Assembly: GCA_905182985.1 (NCBI GenBank) | Contig: CAJJDN010000068.1 | Location: 23,453 to 87,452 of the forward strand | Origin: Paramecium sonneborni | Taxonomy: Eukaryota > Ciliophora > Oligohymenophorea > Peniculida > Parameciidae | DNA: 64,000 nt | Reading direction: 5' to 3' | In this document: positions 25,381 through 38,268 of the stretch, one piece after another | How positions within the stretch are numbered: position 1 is the stretch's first letter | How the letters are laid out: every line of letters starts with the position of its first letter | Notes under the pieces: generated by a model | Database searches by the model: none | What the model was told of the DNA's origin: nothing | What the model saw: the letters and a program-made list of their open reading frames with translations, nothing else | Position numbers and translations under genes: made by a program

Positions 25381-26476
25381 ATGGTTAATTGGACTCAAAG
25401 ATTTATTACAGGATTAATTGGAGCACCTATTGTCTATTATACAATTCAAAATTAATTAGCACTCTGTATACTTATTAATGGTATATAATAATATTATTAT
25501 ATAGTTGTTCTATATTTATTACATGCAGAATTTCAAAAATTGATAACTAATGTACTCAAACATAATTGTAGTGATTCTGATCGTTGGTATGTAGAAACTA
25601 TGGCATCTTCTTGGGTATACTTATTTATTTATCTATTTATTAATAGTTCATTCGTATTCCAACACACTATTTTATTACTATGTCTATTATACAAAGTAAT
25701 CCTTTATGTATCCATTTACATATGATTATATCCATATTCTTCTTACTTCTTGTTAGATTAATGAATTATCTTAAAATTAGCGATTTCTTAAAATAAAATG
25801 AAAAGTAATCATTCAATCACATATATATTAGAACTATTTCAGATAAGTTTCCTAGTCAGATGGTTGAAAAGAAAATATAAATGTTAACATTTTTTTAAAT
25901 GTCTGCAGATATTATATGTAATTATACATATATATCATTATTTAGAATTCATATTATTTGTATATCCTCTTAATTTTGTATTAATTGTATTCTAATACAA
26001 ATAAGCTTAAGCATTAAATCTAATTTGGTTGATATCTGCTTGGTAAACTGATAATGGAGCTTTATTTATTGGTTCTATGTTTGGCAAAACATTATTTTGT
26101 CCAAAAATCTCACCTAATAAAACCTGGGAAGGAGTAAGTGGAGGTATTTTCTTAAGTGTATTCACTTCACTTATACTTTCATAACTAAATTTCTTATCAT
26201 TTATCACTTTAGATGATCTCCATACTAAACATTTCCTATTAATTTCATTGATTGTTTCTATAGCATCTATTTTTGGAGATTTGATTGAATCATTCATTAA
26301 AAGAGTAGCTGATGTCAAAGATTCTGGTTCACTCTTTCCTGGTCATGGTGGCATTCTTGATAGAGTAAATAAATTCTATCTATATTCAACTTTAGCTTGA
26401 TTCCCTTTGTTTTAGTGCCCCATTCGTTTATCTATATATTCAAATCTTTATGTATGACGTTTTAGAATAGGTCTGA
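25381..26476 (+). CDS. CDP-diacylglycerol synthase (phosphatidate cytidylyltransferase), 326 aa
   Basis: Four introns (24, 32, 28 and 31 nt, the last at 26365-26395) give 327 codons. The family signature is split by the last intron: KDSGSLFPGHGGILDR joined to LDSLCFSAPF, matching the CDS pattern DSG...PGHGG.LDR.DS. Upstream are the conserved NGALFIGSMFGK, SPNKTWEG and ASIFGDLIESFIKR blocks. Several hydrophobic helices (GLIGAPIVYY, LHMIISIFFLLLV, and others) make it a polytopic ER or mitochondrial membrane enzyme. It converts phosphatidate plus CTP into CDP-DAG, feeding phosphatidylinositol and cardiolipin synthesis. It diverges from the Myb gene with about 230 bp between. Confidence 0.92.
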
Positions 26477-26550
26477 TTATATCATATTTAATATTCATTT
26501 ATTTCATTCTATCTATATCTATATACAATCTGTAATATTTCCAATTTTAA

Positions 26551-26849
26551 ATGCTAGATTAATATTCTCAACAACAATCGAAAATTGAATCCTTTTTAAA
26601 AATCCATAATTATTGGTATTTCAAAACTCTCTTCTAAAAATTCTTAATACATATACTTTATTATTTGATGAACATAGAGATTAAGTTTATAAAGTGCAAA
26701 TTGAAAGATAAGAATATCGAAAAGAATTAATGAAAAATCAAGGATAGATTCAATAGTCGCATCAGGCAGTCTGACATTTAAGAGAAGAGTAAGATTAAAA
26801 TTATTCTAAATAATATAGATTACATAGTTCAATAATTGTTTTTAAATGA
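26551..26849 (+). pseudogene. Possible gene fragment with frameshift
   Basis: ATG 26551 opens a short frame (MLDQYSQQQSKIESFLK); at the T/A homopolymer 26593-26600 the coding-like reading moves to another frame (QNSLLKILNTYTLLFDEHR...VQIERQEYRKELM), then meets TGA (about 26776) and continues in the same frame (HLREEQDQNYSKQ) to TGA at 26849. No GT...AG intron repairs the first shift; a 27-nt intron could repair the second. Likely a decayed small gene, or a gene with a sequence error in the homopolymer. It lies in the 527-bp space before the phosphatase gene. Confidence 0.4.
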
Positions 26850-27003
26850 AATTTAAGAAAGTAGAGATAGTTATTTTAAATATAAAAATATATTTGAAAT
26901 ATTTCTAGGCGATAATTTGATTGATATGATGAAATGCATAAGTAGACATAATTACAAAAATAATTGAGTTAGATTATAAATTGAAAAGATAATATATATA
27001 TAA

Positions 27004-27959
27004 ATGTAAAAGAATTAAATTATATACTCTTAGGGGTAAGAGAAAAGGTCATTTTGTTAACGTTTGTGTTGTTGTTTTGAGTATTTGAAAAAGAATGCAT
27101 AGTAGATGAATAAATATCATCCAGAAATAGATACTCCAAAATCATCATTTATTGTATGAGATGTAGATGTAATATAGGGTTAAAGAAAGATAATAGTATT
27201 AGATTTAGATGAGACATTGGTACATAGTTAATTCGAGCACTTTGATTGTCATGATTTATCATTTGATGTATGTTAAATATTAGAGTTTAGATTGTTGTAT
27301 AATAGCAAAACTTCAAGGTTTATGTAATTATTCGTCCAGGAGTGAAGTAATTTATAGAGTAGCTGAATAATTTCTATGACATAATTTTTTGGACTGCTAG
27401 TTTAAAGGAATATGCTATACCAGTAATGGATTATATTGATCCAGATAGAAAAGCAGTAGAAAGATTATTTAGAGAGAGTTGTACACCTTTAAATAATGGT
27501 TTAACAAAGGATTTAACAAAGTTGGGAAGAGATCTTAAAGATGTAATAATAGTTGATGTATACATATATTAAATAATTAGAATTCAGTATTCTCATTTAT
27601 TATGAACAATGAAAATGGTTTAAAGATTAAGGATTTTTTTTATGACAAATTAGATAACGAATTAGAAAATCTATTGCCTTTCTTAATTTGGATATAATAA
27701 GTATGGTGATGAACTACTAAATAAGTAATCTGATGTAAGACCAGTATCAATTAAATATGGAGAGTTTTAGAGAAGTAAGAAAATGGAGAAAAAGAAAAAT
27801 GAATAAGAAAATGTATATGGAATATCTAGATCAGTAATAATTGAGAGGAAGAAGATGGATCATAGAAGTTTAGTAAAGACTTTAACAGATTAAGGTAATA
27901 AGATTAATAAGGATGATACAGATGAAAGTGAGAAGGAAACATTTGAAATTGGTAATTGA
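27004..27959 (+). CDS. SCP/FCP-type (NLI-interacting-factor-like) phosphatase, 286 aa
   Basis: Four introns (24, 23, 23 and 25 nt) give 287 codons. The HAD-class motif LDLDETLVHS contains the catalytic DxDxT; FKVYVIIRPGVKQFI, FWTASLKEYAMPVM-like residues, CTPLNNGLTKDLTKLGRDL, VIIVDN and the LENLLPFL block follow, as in small C-terminal-domain phosphatases that dephosphorylate Ser/Thr in RNA polymerase II or other targets. A cysteine cluster (RLCCCFEYL) about 25 residues in could be palmitoylated (inference). The last 90 residues are basic and charged with no domain. Start 27004 gives a clean N terminus. Confidence 0.88.
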
Positions 27960-28043
27960 AACTGAAAGTTTTGGTTTATATTATTTGTTTTTATTTATTA
28001 TAAAAAATGGAAGATATTTAGTTAACAACCATTGAGAGTGAAA

Positions 28044-30969
28044 ATGGAAGAAAGTTAGTATGAGTATGAGTTTATGTAGGCTAAATACTCGATGAGATCA
28101 ATGGCCTTACCAAAAATTTCAATAGCAAAATAACTGCCGTATTTAGGTGGATTAGAGGATTTGAGTATGCCAAAACGTTATAACAGACAATATTATAAGA
28201 TCCAATAACCAACGAAAGAAAGAGATCTAATTAATGATGTTTTAATGAATTCAATATATTGGTTAGAAGGAAGTGTTTGGAAGTCTGACGTATAATAATG
28301 AAGAACCTTATGAAGATCGTAAACCAAAAGATTTGATTGGTGAAGAAGCATACAAATCGTATTACCATACATTTAAAAATATTAAGAGAATTTTAGAATA
28401 GAACTAATTTGAGAATATTTAAAGTATTTATATATACATGTATATTTATAGATTCTGTATAAACTAATCTAATATCAAGATCTGAAAGACTAAAGATTTT
28501 ACCATGTAAAATGGGTTTGATTAAATTAAAGGGTGATCGTAATTCACTCTCTATTTAAAACTAAAAATTTGGAGATAAATATGTTGAGGTGTTATCAGAA
28601 GGTTTAAGAATACTTCCAGTTATTCAGGATTTCAATTTTAATCATAATCGAATTAAAGAATATGGAGCATCATAATTAATGCCATTAATAAGTAAATAAG
28701 CAAGAAGAATTGAATTTTAAACTAATTTAATTGGAGAAAAAGGATTAGATTCACTTTTAAAAACATTACCATTATAATAATGCAAGTATATTGTATAAAT
28801 AATGACTAGAATTTAGATTTTAAATTTAGAAGATAATAATTTAGGAGATTAATTAATTATTCAATTATGTAAAGCAATGTGTAAGAATCTTTCAGTTGAA
28901 ACTTTGAATATCTCTAAAAATAAAATAGGTAATAATGTACATTAAAGTTTGAAATAAATGATTGAATAAAATGATACATTATTAGAATTATATCTTCATT
29001 GGAATTCGATAAAAGGTTCTGGTGGAGTTGAAATATTCAAAGCTTTATAAACAAATAAGAATATAAAAGTTTTAGATTTTTCATACAATTTATTAGGATG
29101 TGGTAATGTAATAGGAGCAGCTTTAAAAGATTTCATAATTGAGAATAAAGCAATTTAACATTTGGATTTATCAGCAAATAGTTTCACATAATCAGATTGT
29201 ACAATAATATCTGAAGCATTAAAATAGAATCATTCTATTTATGGATTTCATTTTAGAGGAAACTTCGGATATGTTGATACAAAAGGATTTTTAATAATTG
29301 ATTCTAATATGAAAAACTTTAATTCAATTCATATAGAATAAAGAATTAAAGGAGTAATGCCACATCCAAAACCATATGATAATGTATCTAGATTTGAGAA
29401 AGTCTAAGATGTATGTTGGATATGCGATTGTTGGTAAATGGCTACATTTGAATGGATACCAAGTATATATATAAGAATTTATATTTATTAATAGATTAAA
29501 GTGGTGCATGTTCTGATGAACCAATATTTATACACTTTGATTATGAAGGTTATGAACCTATATTTTTAGGAAAGCCTGATGAAAAAGGATATTTTAGAAC
29601 TCATAGAATGATTCCTACTGGTGATATTGAATATTTTTATACTGCAAATGCTATTTAAATAGCAAGTCAAAGTGTTCCTATAAAATAACATATTGAAAAA
29701 TTCAGAACTAAAATTAACATAGCTGATTAGGTTGTCAATCTTTTCAACATTATTAGGTTGTTAATGTTTTAATTGATGAAACCAATTTAGAATCATATCC
29801 TAAATCTAAACCTGTAATAGAAGATTGGTATCCAAATTATGATGTTTTACCAAGAACCTAAGATCCAATATATATTCCTGCCAAAAGAAAAAAATAAAAA
29901 AGAATATGGACATATCCAATATCAATATGGGCTCCAAAATATAAATTTGATACTGAAGATTTATTACGTAAATGTTTTGAAAGAGATTGGTTATGTTGTA
30001 AAATCACAAAATTTATTAAAAAATAAGAAGAGTAAGATTAAGTTAAAGAACTTTTATGGTAAGCATATAAACCAATGAGAGAAACTTATAGATTTTATGC
30101 TAGTGTTAATCCAACAGGAGATGTATTTTCTATGTCTGTTAATCCAACATCTGATTTTGTTAATCAATGTTAATTAATTGATTAAAAATAATTAAAATTA
30201 GCTGATGTAGATCTTAAATTTATAGCAACTTGTAGTGCATCATCTATTGATTATAAAGGTAATTATAGAAATCCAGAAAGATCACTTGTTAGATATCAAA
30301 TGATGGAATTCTTAGTCAGATTATCTGATGATAAATATGTTAGATTCAATCCATAAATTAATATTGTTCAAGCCACTAAAATGATTTTAGATTAATGTAT
30401 GCCACATATGTCTTAATTTGATTCTCATAAATGGAGAGCAGAAAGATATTTTATTGAATAATGTGATGATGTATGTAAAAAATATAAATGGGTTGTTGAT
30501 TATGTTTATATCAGAAATTCTTCTAAAAAAGTTAAACCTGGTTAACCACCTTTTATGTGTTTAGATGAACTTAAAGACATTTGTAATAGAGCTAATCTCT
30601 ATGATGAAAATTTTGTAGAAAGAGATGTCAATTTAGCTTTCAATTTATCAACTCTTACATAAATTGATGAATTAGAAAGTGATAGATTATTTTAAATGTA
30701 ATGGATTGAATTTATGGAAGCTTTATCAAGAATTGCTGAAAAGTATTCTCCTATTCCTATTGGAAAAAAAGAAGAAGTATAATATAATATATCATATATA
30801 TTAGAAAGAATGGACTTATGAATTAAGATAATAATAACCTCTATATTACAAACTAGAAGCCTTCATGATACATATCATTAATACTTTAGTTGATGAAGAA
30901 ACCAAAAAAAATTGGAAATAACCTACCGTCTCTATGTTTGATGAAGTTGAAGAAGATGAATATTATTGA
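28044..30969 (+). CDS. Large leucine-rich-repeat protein with unassigned C-terminal half, 918 aa
   Basis: Six introns (31, 28, 24, 32, 26 and 28 nt) give exactly 919 codons from ATG 28044; ATG 28007 with an extra 22-nt intron also joins the same frame. Residues about 110-400 carry ribonuclease-inhibitor-like LRRs (ILNLEDNNLGD, TLNISKNKIGNNV, ELYLHWNSIKGSG, VLDFSYNLLGCGN, HLDLSANSF). Next comes a Cys/Trp segment (CWICDCWQMATFEW) and a beta-rich part (IFIHFDYEGYEPIFLG...GYFRTHRM) that recalls a carbohydrate-binding or AMPK-beta-like sandwich. The last 400 residues (FERDWLCC, YRFYASVNPTGDVF, YKWVVDYVYIRNSS) match no domain I know. A ciliary or cortical scaffold is plausible but unproven. Confidence 0.8.
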
Positions 30970-31271
30970 AATATATAATCTTAGTTTTATCTGTATACTT
31001 ATTCTTTTTATTATCTATCAAATTAATTAGAATACTTTAACCATTATAATAATAACCAAATTCAACTAATATTTCATATATTTCTAAACAAACTACAAGT
31101 GATTGATTCAAGATTTATTTTTAATCATGAACCTATAAAAATAATTATGGCAAAAGTATATTATCTTAAATTATTAGAAATTAATATATATGATACAAAA
31201 AGTCTTCATACATTTAATTTCTGACACAACGACATATTAATAGAATTATTAAAATTTTTATTATTTTAACG
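30970..31271. other. Intergenic, no gene seen
   Basis: 302 bp of AT-rich sequence between two plus-strand genes. No coding-like frame, hairpin-rich RNA or repeat was noticed. Confidence 0.6.
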
Positions 31272-31724
31272 ATGTAAGATTTTTAAATCAATCCAGCATA
31301 GGATACAGATTCTTAAATCATAAACTAAGAACTCACTAATGCTTTGATGAGAATCTCAAAGGTGATTAACAAAAAAATTAATAATTCAGATGTTCCATTA
31401 ATATAAAGTTCAGAGGCATAAACTTAAGATGAGAATGATGTAATCCTTTCTTCTTATATTGTCAAAAAAACGATTTAATATATAGAAGCTCAAAAATAAA
31501 ATAAACTAAAAATTAAAAAAATTGATTAGAAATAAATACATGGTTAGCGATTTGTATTATCAAAATTTGATGATAAAGTAATTTAGAATATGAATTAAGA
31601 TTAAAAAGAAGAACTTAAAAAGTAAGTAGAAGAAAAACAATAAAAGTTATCAAAGAAATAGAGGTAATTAGATGTAATATATTTATTACTGAATACTAAT
31701 TTTATAAAAGGTGAAGAAGATTGA
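31272..31724 (+). CDS. Hypothetical charged protein, 150 aa
   Basis: Single-exon frame of 150 codons. The N-terminal half is polar (NPAQDTDSQIINQE, then LMRISKVINKKI) and the C-terminal half is helical and charged (QDQKEELKKQVEEKQQKLSKKQ), probably a coiled coil, ending in a more hydrophobic stretch (LDVIYLLLNTNF) that might instead be partly an intron (a GTAATATATT start is present). No family recognised. Confidence 0.6.
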
Positions 31725-32287
31725 ATTAATTTAATATACAAATTGATAATGAATAATATCATATTTTATTTAAATATTCTCGAAATGTGATAATTATATA
31801 AGTATGATTTTTTCATAAATATTGAATTAATCAAAAAATTGTTATTTTTATTTGATAAGCATAAATTCTAATGATTATCTATTCCCAAGATTTTTTATTA
31901 ACTAAATAATATTAAACTTTATTATGAGTGTGTTATGTTGATTAATAAATAGTTTTTGTATGGCAATTAACTTTTCGTATTTAGTTAACAAGAAATTTTT
32001 ATTAATTTAGTATACATATATTTAATATGATTAACAGTATATAATTAACCAATATGATAATAATCAACCAGACTTTCATTTTAATTTTGATAAAAAGAGT
32101 ATACTTTAATTTTAAAATAAGAATTTATATAAAGTATATTGTTATTGGAATTAAAGTTGTATTTGAAGTATAAGAATAAAATAAAAAGATTTTTGAAAAA
32201 GAATTATAATATTAATTATTAATAATAAAAAATAGAGTATTAATTAAATAATAAAAATTACATAATAAATTAGAATATAAAAAAATT
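31725..32287. other. Intergenic before tRNA, no gene seen
   Basis: 563 bp, extremely AT-rich. I found no coding-like frame on either strand. It separates a plus-strand gene from the tRNA-Leu gene transcribed toward it, so it includes the tRNA terminator side; runs of T on the minus strand just past 32288 would suit RNA polymerase III termination. Confidence 0.6.
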
Positions 32288-32370
32288 GCCTGCTGTCGGA
32301 TTCGAACCGACGCGGAGTAGGCTCCAGCAGATCTTAAGTCTGCCCCCTTAACCAGCTCGGGCAAACAGGC
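32288..32370 (-). tRNA. tRNA-Leu(UAA)
   Basis: 83-nt minus-strand gene. The acceptor stem GCCTGTT pairs with AGCAGGC; the D-arm and long variable arm are of the class II type; the anticodon loop CTTAAGA carries TAA, reading UUA leucine codons; the T-arm has GTTCGAATC. No intron. The CCA end is not encoded. Downstream on the minus strand is a short T-rich run. It is not one of the altered glutamine tRNAs that read UAA/UAG. Confidence 0.93.
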
Positions 32371-32458
32371 TGTGATGCTAATTTGTTTATTTTATGTATA
32401 TATTAATTAAGAAATATCAATAAGTTATTTGCAATATTAATTTTATTTTTTCTGAAAA

Positions 32459-34424
32459 ATGAACGAAGACTGGACAACTAAGAAAGTAGACAAATATGTT
32501 GTTGTTAATAAAACATTGGGATAAGGTGCCTATGGTACAGTGTATAGAGGCTTTCTATAAGAGGATGAAACAAAGCAAGTGGCTGTAAAAACAATAAAAA
32601 TTGCTGTAATAACTTTAGGTTTATTCATTAGACCATCTCAGACACACCAAAAATGATAGAATTAATAAAGAGAGAAATTGCTATACTATAGAGGATTAAT
32701 CATCCTAATATAGTGAGATTATTTGATGTAGCAAGAACAAATAATTACTTATATATGTTTCTTGAATATTGTGCTGATGGAGATCTTAAAGATTACATGG
32801 CTAAAAAAGAGGAAAAACGTTTAAGTGAAGTAATTTTTTATGATTATTCTTTAGTTAGAAGCAGTAATATTTATAAAACATATTGTGGAAGGATTTAAAA
32901 GGTTGTACAAATAAAAAATCATACATCGGGATATAAAACCTGCAAATATTCTTCTTCATTAAGGAGTAGCTAAAATAACAGACTTTGGTTTTGCTAGAGT
33001 GATGGATACTGAAATGAATGGTAATAGACATTTTTATTTTATTATTTTTTAGATCCTGCATATTTATCAAGATTAGGTTCACCACTCTATATGGCACCTT
33101 AAATTTTAGAGGGTTAACCATTTTCAGCTAAATGTGATGTTTGGTCTGTTGGAGTAATGTTTTATGAACTTTTATACGGTAGAACACCATGGGCAGCAGA
33201 AACTGCATTTTAATTATTAGAAAATATTAAAAAATAAGTATTTTTAATATTAAATTTAGCCATTAAAATTCTTTCCTAAACCTGTTAGATCATAAAAAGT
33301 TAAAGAATTAATAACATTAATGTTAAGAGTTTAAGAAAAAGATAGAATTTCTTGGGAAGGAGTATTTGAAGATCCAACAATTAAAATTGATGAAGAAATT
33401 ATAAAAGAAAATATGAGAAATATATTAAGAGAAAAAGGTATTTCATTATTATGATATATACTTATATAGATGAAGTATCTAAATCAATAAGTTTGAATAA
33501 ACTTTATATTGATTAAAATCTAGTTGTAGGATATTTAGCTAAGAATCCAATTAATACATTAGAAAATTCAAATTAATCTACTTTAGATGCATCATCTGAA
33601 GCTAGATCTTAATCAGCCAAATTTTCAAGTTAATTTGATCCTGAATCCAATGTTTATTAAATTTATTATTATTATAGGGTGAAATTATTATGAGTAATTA
33701 CAAAAATGAAAAAAAAAGAAGAGATGCTATGTTAAAATATAACAATTACTTTTTGTTTGAAAGAAATATTGCATTTTTCTTTAATTTTGTTATTTAGAAA
33801 GTTATAAAATTATAAACTATCTAAATGCTACAATTAACTAATGATAATTATTTTAGATTGATTTATTTGATAGCTAAAAATTAGATGGTTCATTTAGAAA
33901 GAGTTAATTAATAATTAAATAGAAAAGATCATGATAAATTTGATAAAGAAACTTGGGGAAGATTTTTGGCATCTTAAGTATATATATATTAATATTTTAT
34001 TTAGGAATATTAAAAATTAATATAACTTATATAAATGGATATGAAACATTCATCTGATTTCTTTTCTGAAATATCCAAGAAATGTAATCAAGTTCAATAA
34101 GAAGAATTATAAAATGGAAAAGCTTCAAGTTAAACCACAAGTTTAATTAAAAATTTCCTATCTATTCATAATAATAACTTTGAAGCTAATGACACTTTTC
34201 ATATGTTATATAGAGATGTAATTGTTGAAAACTTAAAGATTATTAAAAATTTAAATAGCAAAGAAACTGAAGCTAGTTTGCTAATACTTTATTTGACGAT
34301 ATGTTAAAATCCATATGAAGAATTTAAAGATATCAATTATGATTTCAATACCTTCTATGAAGAAACAGAAAATTTAAATCTTTAAGAAATATAAGAAAAA
34401 CTTCATAAGAAAGGAATAAAATGA
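32459..34424 (+). CDS. ULK/ATG1-like Ser/Thr protein kinase, 591 aa
   Basis: Seven introns (26, 25, 32, 22, 32, 26 and 27 nt) give 592 codons. N-terminal kinase domain: LGQGAYGTVYRG (glycine loop), VAVKTIKI (ATP lysine), HRDIKPANILL, ITDFGFARVM, SPLYMAP and CDVWSVGVMFYELLYGRTPW. The arrangement, especially the insertion-free HRDIKPANILL...DFGFAR and the C-lobe FFPKPVRS, is that of ULK/ATG1 kinases, which start autophagy or, in relatives such as ULK4/fused, act in cilia. The C-terminal half is charged and helical and could hold microtubule-interacting helices (inference). Ciliates have large expansions of this family, so orthology is not certain. Confidence 0.88.
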
Positions 34425-34475
34425 ATCAAAAGATATTATAAAAAATAAAACATTTATTTGTAAGGATTTATTATA

Positions 34476-36763
34476 TCATTTGTGCATCTTTTCTTATTTT
34501 CTTGCTTTTTGTAATTAGGTAACCTTGTTCTTTGCTCTTATATAAGCTAAAGCATCTTAATCAACATCATCTTATTCTGAAGGATCATTAATTGAATATT
34601 CTTCTTCCTTTTAATTCACAAGTGGATTATTAATATCTTATAATGTTAATCCATATTTCTTTAGGAAATGTTCTTCAAACTTTTAAACCAATGTTGCTTT
34701 TGACTAATATATAAAATGAAAAATTCATACTTAAATGATGCTTTAATCTATTACAATAATCTCAGATTTTAATTATCTAATATTTTCTTAATTCTATTTC
34801 AATTATTTTTTTAATTCTTTTAATTCCTTCAAAGTATTATATTCATCCTCATCAATGATTCCTTAAGCAATTTCCTAAATTACTTATTTATTTCTACCTC
34901 TTAATTTTTATTCATTTGCTTCTATGCAATAAGCGACTTCTTTATTTCAATCTAACTTTTCAGCTAAATTGATACTTTAGATTAAGATGCTATATTATCT
35001 TTCTTTTCTTTTAATTGATTCTATAAAATAATAAATTAAAATTTTACAATATTTTCTAATATTTATTAATTAATTGAAGAACCTTCTTTATTTTTAAAAT
35101 CAGCAAATGCTTATTATTTATCAACATTAACTATTCTCTTTTCAATAGTAGATTCCTTATTTGCTTCTGTAATCTAACTCTCCTTTCTTATTTCTTATTA
35201 TGCCTTATCATCTACTTATTTAAATTCATCTTTTTAAATATTCACTAAATTTTCAATATTTGTTGTAGGCTTAGCATCTTTTCTTGCTTTACCTAAACCA
35301 AATCCATATTTATTTTCTTCCATTCCCACACTATCAACTGGTTTAACCTAATCGCTCTTTTTCTTTGATACATCAGGTTCCTTTTCTGTTCTTGGAATAT
35401 AATTTTTATTTTCTAAATCTTTCACTAAATTTCTATATAAATTTCTAAACTAAAAAAACAATTCTTTAACTTGTCTCAAAGAATCTATATCAATATCTTC
35501 AAGTTCACCATTTAAAAATTATTAAGCAATCTATTATTATTTATATTATTGTTCAGGAGTATATGGTTCATATTATATTCTCCCTCTATTAGCCAATGTA
35601 TCATGCATTGCTAATTCTTATCTTAAATCTTTTATTTCTTTCTCATATTTCTTTATTAAAACTTAAGGATCTAAATTAACTCTAATCGATGATTCATTAG
35701 TAACTTTCATCATTCTCTATGCAAATTTCAAAGTTGAAATAGTTTCTTCTAATTGATGTTTTTCTGGCCAAATATTTGCTATCATTACAGTTTTACTGTT
35801 CCCTCCTATTGAATCCTTTAGAAGATTTGTCAATTTACTCTGTCTATATGGTATATGATCTCTTTGTTTTTCAGATAATGCTACAACTACTTATTCTAAA
35901 AATGATAGTGATTTATTAATAAATTAGGCCTCTAATAATGTTCTTCCTTCTGATCCAGTTTTTTTAGTTCTTTCAGATCCAGCCAAATCAACAAGATTTA
36001 ATTTACTAATAATAACTTTTTCAGCAGATTCAACTCTAGATCTAATTTCAAGATGAACAGTAAAAACACAATGAGATCTAGATGATGCTTTATTAAGTTT
36101 ATGTTCACTAATGGTTCTATTAGTTTCACCTTCAAATAATTAAGCAATAGCATCTTCTTCAGTTTAACATCTTTTAATAGTCAATCCTTTGACTTATACA
36201 TAACCATTATTGTCTTCTTAAATAGCTAAACCAGTGCTAAAATAATAGATTATTAGATTTACTTTTAATCTCCTCCTGCCAATAAATCATACATCATTTC
36301 ATTATAAATTTCTAAATATGAAACTCCTACTGTAATTTATTATTCATATCTAGCTTCTATCTCTTGAAATAATAAACTGATGCATCTAGGCATCATTCCT
36401 CGATATTTATAATCAATTTAAGATCCCATCATAGTGAATGTTTTACCAGCACCTGTTTATCCATATGCCATTATAGTTCCAGAATATCCACCTAGAGCAC
36501 TATGTATTAATTCTTTGCCACATATGTCAAAAACAACCTCTTGACTTGCATTTTATAGAACTTTATCAAAAGTGAATCCCCAATCTTCTTATTAATGATT
36601 AACAAATCCTTTCAAATATTAAATTAACATTATTACCTTGATCAGCAGACTTTGGTATATTAATAGCAATGTGTCCTGTATTTTCATTGATATTGATATT
36701 TTTAAAAGCAAATTCTACTGTTGGTCTTGTACGAACAATTACTTTAATAGGAGTTTTAACCAT
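34476..36763 (-). CDS. Kinesin-9 (KIF9/KIF6-type) motor, 727 aa
   Basis: Introns of 28, 26, 23 and 27 nt give 728 codons. The motor starts at the N terminus: [26 protein letters not shown]-loop [28 protein letters not shown], switch [13 protein letters not shown], switch [16 protein letters not shown], and [18 protein letters not shown] with the following HI-IPK motif, and a C-terminal coiled coil with [19 protein letters not shown], match KIF9, whose known role is at the ciliary central pair in beating. The tail ends in a short basic helix. It starts 67 bp from the end of the WD40 gene, both on the minus strand. Confidence 0.92.
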
Positions 36764-36829
36764 ATTTATTATAAATTATATATTTTATAATATTCAAGGA
36801 CTGTACTAATAATAATATTAATAATTATA

Positions 36830-38153
36830 TCAAATAAGAGATTATATTAAATCATCATTATCATCATCCATCCATAATTAAGTTTATATTTTCCATATTT
36901 ATAACATATTTTTATCAGCTTCAACACTTGCAATTAAATTTTTATGATTAACATTCCAAGATAAATCATTAATTTTAGATCTATGTCCTTCATGATAGAA
37001 CTATAAATTTATAATAAATTAAATCTTACTACAATTTCAGGTGTACCTTCTTTATCAAGTTCTCCTTCATAATGTTTACCTGCCTTTAAATAATCCCATA
37101 ATATTATTTTGCTATCAACTGATCCTGTGGCTAATAAATTCTTCTTATGAGGAGACCATTAAAGTGTATAAATAGCATCTTCATGATTTGAAAATGAATA
37201 TATCTGTTTCTCTGGTTTTGTTATATCAAACATTTTAGCTTCTGCATCATTTGATCCTGTGGCAAAATATTTTGGATCCAATTAATTAAATTAAATACAA
37301 TTCACTTCTTATGAATGTGCTTCCTATTTTATTTTCATTCCTTATTATGTTCGAATATCACAACTTATCAATTATTATTTAATCTATTTACATTGCAAAT
37401 GTTCTATCATCTGAACAAGATATAAATAAATTTGGATCCTAAGGATGCCAACACACATCTTCAACTTCTTTTTAATGAAAACTATATGATTTTATTAATT
37501 AACCTGTTCCTACATCCCAATAATATATCTTTTTATCATAACTAGCTGATAATAATTAATTTTAATTTTTTGGATTCCAACATAAACCATAACCTTCTCT
37601 CTCTTATCCTTTTAATGCCATTACTTTTTAATGTCTACTTATATCATATATGCCTATCTTCATATATAAATTCATACTTATCTCACCAACACTTGTTTGT
37701 GCTGCTAATATAAATTTACTACCTGGCTTCTGTCTAATCTTATTAATATCATATTAAACTGGAATTTATTATTCTTATGTTATCTTCCCTACTGCCTATG
37801 TTTTCCCTTTTATTTTTATTGTTTTTCATTACATAAATTATTTAATACACTTGCATCAAATTCCTCATCTGTCTCTTTAGGAAATTAAATCATTAGAACA
37901 TTTATAAACTCTTATTCTTATCCATCTGTTTATGTTGCTACAATTAATTTATGAACTTCATTATTATTTTGATCTCTAAATTTAGTTAAAAATAGAATAA
38001 CATTTCAATCTCATTTAACCAAGTCACTGTTAAAGATGGCCAACTATTTTAGTGGCTTATACAAATCTCATACATTAATGGAACATTCTATTTCCAATTC
38101 TCATAATGTTCTCCTTAATTTCTCTCCTCCTAAATTTCATTATCTGCACTCAT
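36830..38153 (-). CDS. RBBP4/MSI1/RbAp48-type WD40 histone chaperone
   Basis: The N-terminal helix EHYENWKQNVPLMYEICISH followed by WPSLTVTWL is the histone-H4-binding signature of RBBP4/7, MSI1 and CAF1 p55. WD repeats follow (GQQGREGYGLCWNP-like, LLSASYDKKIYYWD-like, ILWDY), and the last blade reads HEGHRSKINDLSWN...MLQIWKIQ. These proteins present histones to CAF-1, PRC2, NuRD and HAT1 complexes. Several short introns are needed, one of 32 nt before the last repeat; I did not fix every junction, so the exact length (about 400 aa) is approximate. The N terminus MSADNEIQEE is clear at 38153. Confidence 0.87.
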
Positions 38154-38268
38154 CTATTTAGTTTAAAATTAATTAAATTAAAAATAAATTATGTTATCAT
38201 TAGTATAATTAATACATAATACAATTATATTCATGAGAATAATAAACAGAAAGTTATTTTACAAAAAT

